A stretch of 64,000 nt of DNA from CAZHTS01 sp964535315 (GTDB lineage: Bacteria; Chloroflexota; Anaerolineae; Anaerolineales; Anaerolineaceae). Below are positions 60,358-64,000 of the stretch, piece after piece. The translations under genes and the position numbers were made by a program. The notes under the pieces were generated by a model, which saw only the letters and a list, made by a program, of their open reading frames with translations, did not search any database and was not told where the DNA came from. Within the stretch, counting starts at the first letter, position 1. Every line of letters begins with the position of its first letter. The DNA lies in the NCBI GenBank assembly GCA_964535315.1, contig CAZHTS010000009.1:20962-84961 (forward strand), read 5' to 3'.

Positions 60358-61620
60358 ATGTTCATCGTCATACAGTTTCCCTTGCTGGATGCGCGCGCGT
60401 TCGTGGGTGAGAACACCGCCACGCTCAACTGTCCCGCCTGGCCGGCGCCCCAACCCGACAGCGACTTCGTGCGTTCGTTTGGCATCGTCCGCCGCCGCCG
60501 CCAGGGCGGCCTGAGCGGCTGGGTGGGCGAAGAACGGATATGCGAAGCGCGCCACGCCCTACGCTTTGCCAAATCCGGTCTGAAATATACCCATCCTGCC
60601 GCAGCCGAACTGGCCGATAGCACGAATATCCGCGTGGCTTTCCGCCGTTTTTACTGCGACGGCCTGGCGGTCGCCAAACTGGAGGTCGGGCTGGCAGTGG
60701 GCAGCGCCCTGAACAGCATCACGTTCGGTGATCTGCTCTCCGGCGACGAACCGTTCGACGAGCCGCCCGCCCCTACCGTCGCCGGCGTCCTGGAACACAT
60801 CGGGCACATGCCGGTGTCCCTGCCCAACCCGTGGGGCCGGCCTTTAAGCTGTGAACTGCTCCAGGCCGGCAAACCGCTCGCCCGCCTGTACGCCGCCAGC
60901 AGTTCCAAAACGCACCTCGGCCCCGACCAATACCAGCCCTGGTGGGTCAAGGCCGGCGCCCCGCTGGTCTGGATCGAAAGCGAACAGGCCGGCGAACTGG
61001 ATACCCTGCCGGGAAAGAACACGCTCTGGCAGGATCAGAACGGCAGGATGCTGCTGCACGGGCGTTTGCCGGGCAGCCCGGCGCGCCTGTGGGGCGCCCC
61101 GCAGCAGGGCTTCGCTCCGCGTGATCTGCGCGAACTGCGCATCTACCTGTGCCGCCTGCACGCCGAAAAGGAATGTCTCAACCTGCTGCTGGCCCTGTTG
61201 AACAGCGACCGGATCAACGTCGCCCCGCGCAGCCCGCTTTCCGACACACTGCAACTCTATCTCAACACCGCCACCGCCCGCATTGCCCGGCTGGGGGCGC
61301 GCCCCATCGTCGCCAACGAATCGCCCATCGGCGCCCTCGCCCGCCAGGTGGACGACAGCGCCTCGCCCGGCGAGGTGTCGTCGATCCTGCAACTCTTACA
61401 GCGCATCGACGTGCGCAAGAACATCCTGCGCAAGGTGGAAGAGACGCTGCAACCACGGGTCGAGATCCATATCGACACCCGCGGCGGCGCCTACGTCGCC
61501 GGCCCGCTGACGGTCGGCGGCGACTTCGTTGCCGGCGACAAGACCGTCACGACGCCTCCCCCGCCAGTTCCTGGCGATACGGCGCCAGGTCTTCCGCCTG
61601 CGGCGGATAGTTCATCTTAA
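60358..61620 (+). CDS. Uncharacterised protein with C-terminal 'GGAYVAG..GGDFVAGD' motif
   Basis: 420 aa. No known domain is recognised in the N-terminal 370 residues (MFIVIQFPLLDARAFVG; GWVGEERICEARHALRF; FCRLHAEKECLNLLLALLNS-like helices with YLCRLHAEKECLNLLLALL). The end has a helix (LRKVEETLQPRVEIHIDTRG), then GGAYVAGPLTVGGDFVAGDK, and a Pro-rich tail. The same short motif is in the 171-aa protein at 39486-40001. AGAGG precedes ATG 60358. The last 74 bp overlap the ppk2 gene tail-to-tail, so the Pro-rich tail is antisense to ppk2. Confidence 0.7.
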   Translation: MFIVIQFPLLDARAFVGENTATLNCPAWPAPQPDSDFVRSFGIVRRRRQGGLSGWVGEERICEARHALRFAKSGLKYTHPAAAELADSTNIRVAFRRFYCDGLAVAKLEVGLAVGSALNSITFGDLLSGDEPFDEPPAPTVAGVLEHIGHMPVSLPNPWGRPLSCELLQAGKPLARLYAASSSKTHLGPDQYQPWWVKAGAPLVWIESEQAGELDTLPGKNTLWQDQNGRMLLHGRLPGSPARLWGAPQQGFAPRDLRELRIYLCRLHAEKECLNLLLALLNSDRINVAPRSPLSDTLQLYLNTATARIARLGARPIVANESPIGALARQVDDSASPGEVSSILQLLQRIDVRKNILRKVEETLQPRVEIHIDTRGGAYVAGPLTVGGDFVAGDKTVTTPPPPVPGDTAPGLPPAADSSS

Positions 61621-62368
61621 GCTGTTTGAGCGCCCCGACCAGCACGCTGGCGATTACCAGGTTACGATACCACTTCTTGTTGGCCGGCACCACGTACCAC
61701 GGCGCCCAACGGGTGCTGGTGCGGCTCAGCGCCTCTTCGTACGCCCGCTGGTAGTCGTCCCACAATTCGCGTTCCTTCAGATCGCCGGGGTTGAACTTCC
61801 ATTGTTTGTCAACGGCATCGATGCGCGCCAGCAGGCGCTTCTTCTGCTCGTCGGCGTCGATGTGCAGGAAGAACTTGAGCACCAGCGTGCCTTCTTCTGC
61901 CAGCAGCCGTTCGAAGTCTTTGATCTGAGCGTAACGTCGTTTCCAGATCCTCGCCGCCACCAGTTCGTGCACGCGCACGATCAACACGTCCTCGTAATGG
62001 CTGCGGTTGAAGATCACCATCTCGCCCTTACCCGGCGTGTGACGGTGGACACGCCACAGGTAATCGTGATCCAGTTCCTCGCCGGTCGGCGCTTTAAAGC
62101 TGGCCACCCGCACGCCCTGCGGGTTGACGCCGTCGAACACCTGGCGGATGACGCCGTCCTTGCCGCTGGTGTCCATGCCCTGCAGAATGATCAGCACCCT
62201 GTGGCGGTGTCCGGCGTAGAGCAGTTCCTGCAAGGTTTCCAGTTCGGCGTTGAGCCGGGCCAGTTCCTGTTTGGCCTTATCCTTATCGCCGTCGAAACGA
62301 CTGGTATCGTTGGGATCGAAATCCTTCAGTTTGACGTCCTGAGCGTGTTTTATGCGATAATGATCCAT
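61547..62368 (-). CDS. ppk2: Polyphosphate kinase 2 family protein
   Basis: 273 aa. Walker A ILQGMDTSGKDGVIRQVF (residues about 60-77), Walker B-like EMVIFNRSHYEDVLIVRVH, and the lid motif RIWKRRYAQIKDFERLLAEE. The pattern SFKAPTGEELDHDYLWRVH is typical of PPK2, which phosphorylates nucleoside mono- or diphosphates with polyphosphate (classes I-III; the class is not clear here). The start is ATG 62368. It converges with and overlaps the unknown gene at 60358-61620 by 74 bp. Confidence 0.93.
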   Translation of the reverse strand: MDHYRIKHAQDVKLKDFDPNDTSRFDGDKDKAKQELARLNAELETLQELLYAGHRHRVLIILQGMDTSGKDGVIRQVFDGVNPQGVRVASFKAPTGEELDHDYLWRVHRHTPGKGEMVIFNRSHYEDVLIVRVHELVAARIWKRRYAQIKDFERLLAEEGTLVLKFFLHIDADEQKKRLLARIDAVDKQWKFNPGDLKERELWDDYQRAYEEALSRTSTRWAPWYVVPANKKWYRNLVIASVLVGALKQLKMNYPPQAEDLAPYRQELAGEAS

Positions 62369-62440
62369 GATCGACCTCCTGCTTGCATTGATTATACGTC
62401 TCGCCGTCGCAAACCCGCTCGTTTTTGGTGAGGAATACAG

Positions 62441-63541
62441 ATGAAACGTCTCTTACTCTTGTTGCTTATCCTTCTCTCGGCCTGCACAGCGCAGCCCACC
62501 GCCGCGCCCACGTCCGTCCCACAGCATTTCGTCCCCGAACAGACCCGCCCGCGCCCCAGCGCCACGCCCACCGCGCCGGCGCGCACCCCCACGCTGCACC
62601 CCAGCGTCACCACCACCCCACAGGATGGCGGCGTCCTGTCCCCGCCTGCCGCGGCGCTCGCCGCCCAGGAAGCGCTGGCCGACCGGCTGGCTCTGCCGCT
62701 CAAGAGGGTCGTCATCCGGCGCATCGAAAGCGTGCAGTGGCCGGACGCCTGTCTGGGGATCAACGATCCCAACACGGTGTGCGCCCAGGTGGTCACGCCG
62801 GGGCTGCGCGTCTGGCTGGCGGCCGGCGGCAAGCAGTACGAATACCACACCGACCAGGCCGGGGTTCAGGTACTGCTGGCCGGCGAAGCCCCGCTTGAAG
62901 CCGGCGATGGGCCAACACTGCACTGGAGCGCCCCCCAAGAGCCCTGCCGGACGGTGCAGGTGGACGAGCGCGGCGTCACCAAAAAGCTGTGTGCGAGCGA
63001 GCCGGTCAGCTGGTTGTGGGAAGAAGACCTGCAGCACCAGGCCGAATGGCAGTTGCTGGTCGCCAACTACGCCGCCTTTGAAGCCGATACGCCCGGCGGC
63101 AGGATCACCTTCACCGGCAGCGGCAGCCAGCAGGCCAACGCCGCCGAGCAGCGCAGCCTGATCGCCTGGGCCCGGTTGGTCGCTCAACTGGGCGAAGAGG
63201 AAGAGCCGGCCCTGCACTGGACGCGCCACGGCGGTATTGCCGGCTTTTGCGACGAATTGATGATCTTTGCCAGCGGCTTCATTTCCACCTCCTCATGCCG
63301 CAGCAAAATGCCGCCGTTCCCCGAACCGCAGCGCCTGTCTGCCGCCCAGATCGAGCAGTTGTACGACTGGCTGGACACCTACACCGGCTTCATCCGCCGC
63401 AGCCCCGGCGGCACCCCCGTCCCGGATCAGATGGACATCTTCCTGGCGTTCTCGGGCGCCGGGCAGCACCTGCCCGAAGAAGCCGAGATCGACGCCGTCT
63501 TACAGTTTGCCACCCAGATTTACACCCAGGCCGGGCGTTAA
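62441..63541 (+). CDS. Lipoprotein of unknown function
   Basis: 366 aa. Lipobox LLSACT (Cys at about residue 15), a Pro/Thr-rich linker, then a compact domain with LPLKRVVIRRIESVQWPDAC, CAQVVTPGLRVWLAAGGKQY and EYHTDQAGVQVLL. This repeat-like 'W.D..LG...C....TPG....L..G...Y..HTD' pattern is seen in many secreted proteins with lipoprotein anchors. A second helical/loop region ends with a Tyr-rich tail. Function unknown. Short divergent gap of 72 bp to ppk2. Confidence 0.72.
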   Translation: MKRLLLLLLILLSACTAQPTAAPTSVPQHFVPEQTRPRPSATPTAPARTPTLHPSVTTTPQDGGVLSPPAAALAAQEALADRLALPLKRVVIRRIESVQWPDACLGINDPNTVCAQVVTPGLRVWLAAGGKQYEYHTDQAGVQVLLAGEAPLEAGDGPTLHWSAPQEPCRTVQVDERGVTKKLCASEPVSWLWEEDLQHQAEWQLLVANYAAFEADTPGGRITFTGSGSQQANAAEQRSLIAWARLVAQLGEEEEPALHWTRHGGIAGFCDELMIFASGFISTSSCRSKMPPFPEPQRLSAAQIEQLYDWLDTYTGFIRRSPGGTPVPDQMDIFLAFSGAGQHLPEEAEIDAVLQFATQIYTQAGR

Positions 63542-63662
63542 CCGGCAAAGACCGCATCACGGGTTAAAGATCAAACACCGGCTTCGCCGGTGCCAAGAGA
63601 ATCTTTCTTAAGATACATTAGACCTCTTGCCTAAGTGAAGCATGTGGCCTGATAACAGGAGC

Positions 63663-63872
63663 ATGCGATACGAGACAGTGCAAACGTTAAGCAATGAAGA
63701 CTTCAAACGATCAACAGGCGTAAGCCGGGTGATGTTTGAAAAGATGCTGACGGTGGTACAAAACGGAATACGAAACTTTGGACGAACACCCAGTTTTTTA
63801 AAAGCACCCCTCCCTGGCCCTCCCCGAATTTCTACGAAATTCAGGGAGGGAATGTTTCGGTTAGACGATTGA
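63663..63872 (+). pseudogene. Remnant of an IS5-type transposase N-terminus
   Basis: The first 45 residues (MRYETVQTLSNEDFKRSTGV, SRVMFEKMLTVVQ, FGRTPSFL) match the helix-turn-helix start of IS5-family-like transposases. From about 63805 the frame is replaced by KAPLPGPPRISTKF.., encoded by a palindromic repeat, and stops. No catalytic DDE region follows. The element is thus broken, apparently by insertion of the palindrome or a deletion. A candidate element left end is near 63603-63635 (TTAAGATACATTAGACC..). Confidence 0.65.
63818..63850. repeat. Palindromic element inside the transposase remnant
   Basis: Arms CCCTCCCCGAATTTC / GAAATTCAGGGAGGG (one mismatch), 3-nt loop, with a further CCCTCCCTGG just upstream at about 63808-63817. 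It looks like a small mobile or terminator-like palindrome. Confidence 0.65.
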
Positions 63873-63963
63873 CCGAACCAGTGTAAAAGAATTTTAAGAT
63901 CCCTTGTAGACCCTGGCGTCTTTTCTCCCCCATTTTGTTTTTTAAAATGGGTTGGGATACAAA

Positions 63964-63996
63964 AGTCCTCGCAGGTTTTAGAAACCTGCGAGGACT
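63964..63996. repeat. Palindrome A, third copy
   Basis: Arms AGTCCTCGCAGGTTT / AAACCTGCGAGGACT around TAG; the same core as 20445-20471 and 49293-49321. The stretch 63873-63963 shows nothing else. Confidence 0.7.
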
Positions 63997-64000
63997 GGTC

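Overview
The window reads as one scaffold of a draft genome, probably metagenome-derived, from a high-GC bacterium. Chloroflexota (Anaerolineae/Caldilineae-like) is the best guess. This is inferred from style, not from a marker gene: lipoproteins with Pro/Ala/Thr linkers, a BtuCD/FecCD-type importer, a fructose/ribose-type ABC sugar importer, a MalT-like LuxR regulator, TPR and 'GGxY..GGDFV.GD' proteins, single-chain GlyRS under a T-box, and dispersed palindromic intergenic repeats. A 100-N gap at 39315-39414 is flanked by an exact 55-bp duplication, so it is almost certainly an assembly artefact between contigs that actually overlap. No rRNA, tRNA or CRISPR array was seen.

Layout. 1-2.1 kb: end of an unknown gene, a frameshifted J-domain gene, an SGNH hydrolase and a PlsC acyltransferase. 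2.2-6.6 kb: an importer operon on the minus strand with an unusual substrate-binding lipoprotein fusing a ModA-like and a BtuF/FecB-like domain, then a FecCD permease (apparently CTG start), a FecE-type ATPase and a THEP1-like NTPase. 6.8-8.4 kb: glyS behind a compact T-box leader with its own promoter. 8.4-14.3 kb: a YfjL-like protein, a phosphodiesterase, a PLP aminotransferase and a MacB/LolCDE-type ABC system. 14.5-20.3 kb: a beta-propeller lipoprotein, a SMI1/KNR4 protein, and a TetR-controlled two-permease ABC-2 exporter.

20.5-32.8 kb is the most interesting block: a nine-gene sugar uptake and catabolism operon on the minus strand (binding protein, permease, single-domain ATPase, D-lyxose-isomerase-family enzyme, PfkB kinase, URO-D-fold protein, class II aldolase, DUF4432 epimerase-like protein, ROK fructokinase). 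A divergent hybrid regulator, DeoR HTH + periplasmic-binding-protein domain + DeoR sensor domain, faces it. The binding protein is internally duplicated, with 738 bp of perfect identity between copies. The enzyme set suggests an aldose is isomerised to a ketose, phosphorylated and cleaved to trioses.

33-48 kb holds an RNase H-like gene with a possible 48-codon leader ORF, a YgeY-like M20 hydrolase, a polytopic glycosyltransferase-like protein, a Cys-rich ferredoxin-like protein, an LctP lactate permease, a 'GGDFVGRD' motif protein with a TPR membrane protein, a low-GC methyltransferase, a CPBP protease, an M55 peptidase, and a second methyltransferase coupled to a LuxR/MalT regulator. 48-56.5 kb: an esterase, a class C beta-lactamase-fold hydrolase, a nitroreductase and a complete 2-oxoacid dehydrogenase complex (E1alpha-E1beta-E2-E3). 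56.6-64 kb: lipoproteins, a PAS protein, small membrane proteins (TM2, DUF2752) that share a duplicated promoter, rubrerythrin, an uncharacterised GGDFV-type protein overlapping ppk2 tail-to-tail, and a broken transposase with palindromic repeats at the edge.
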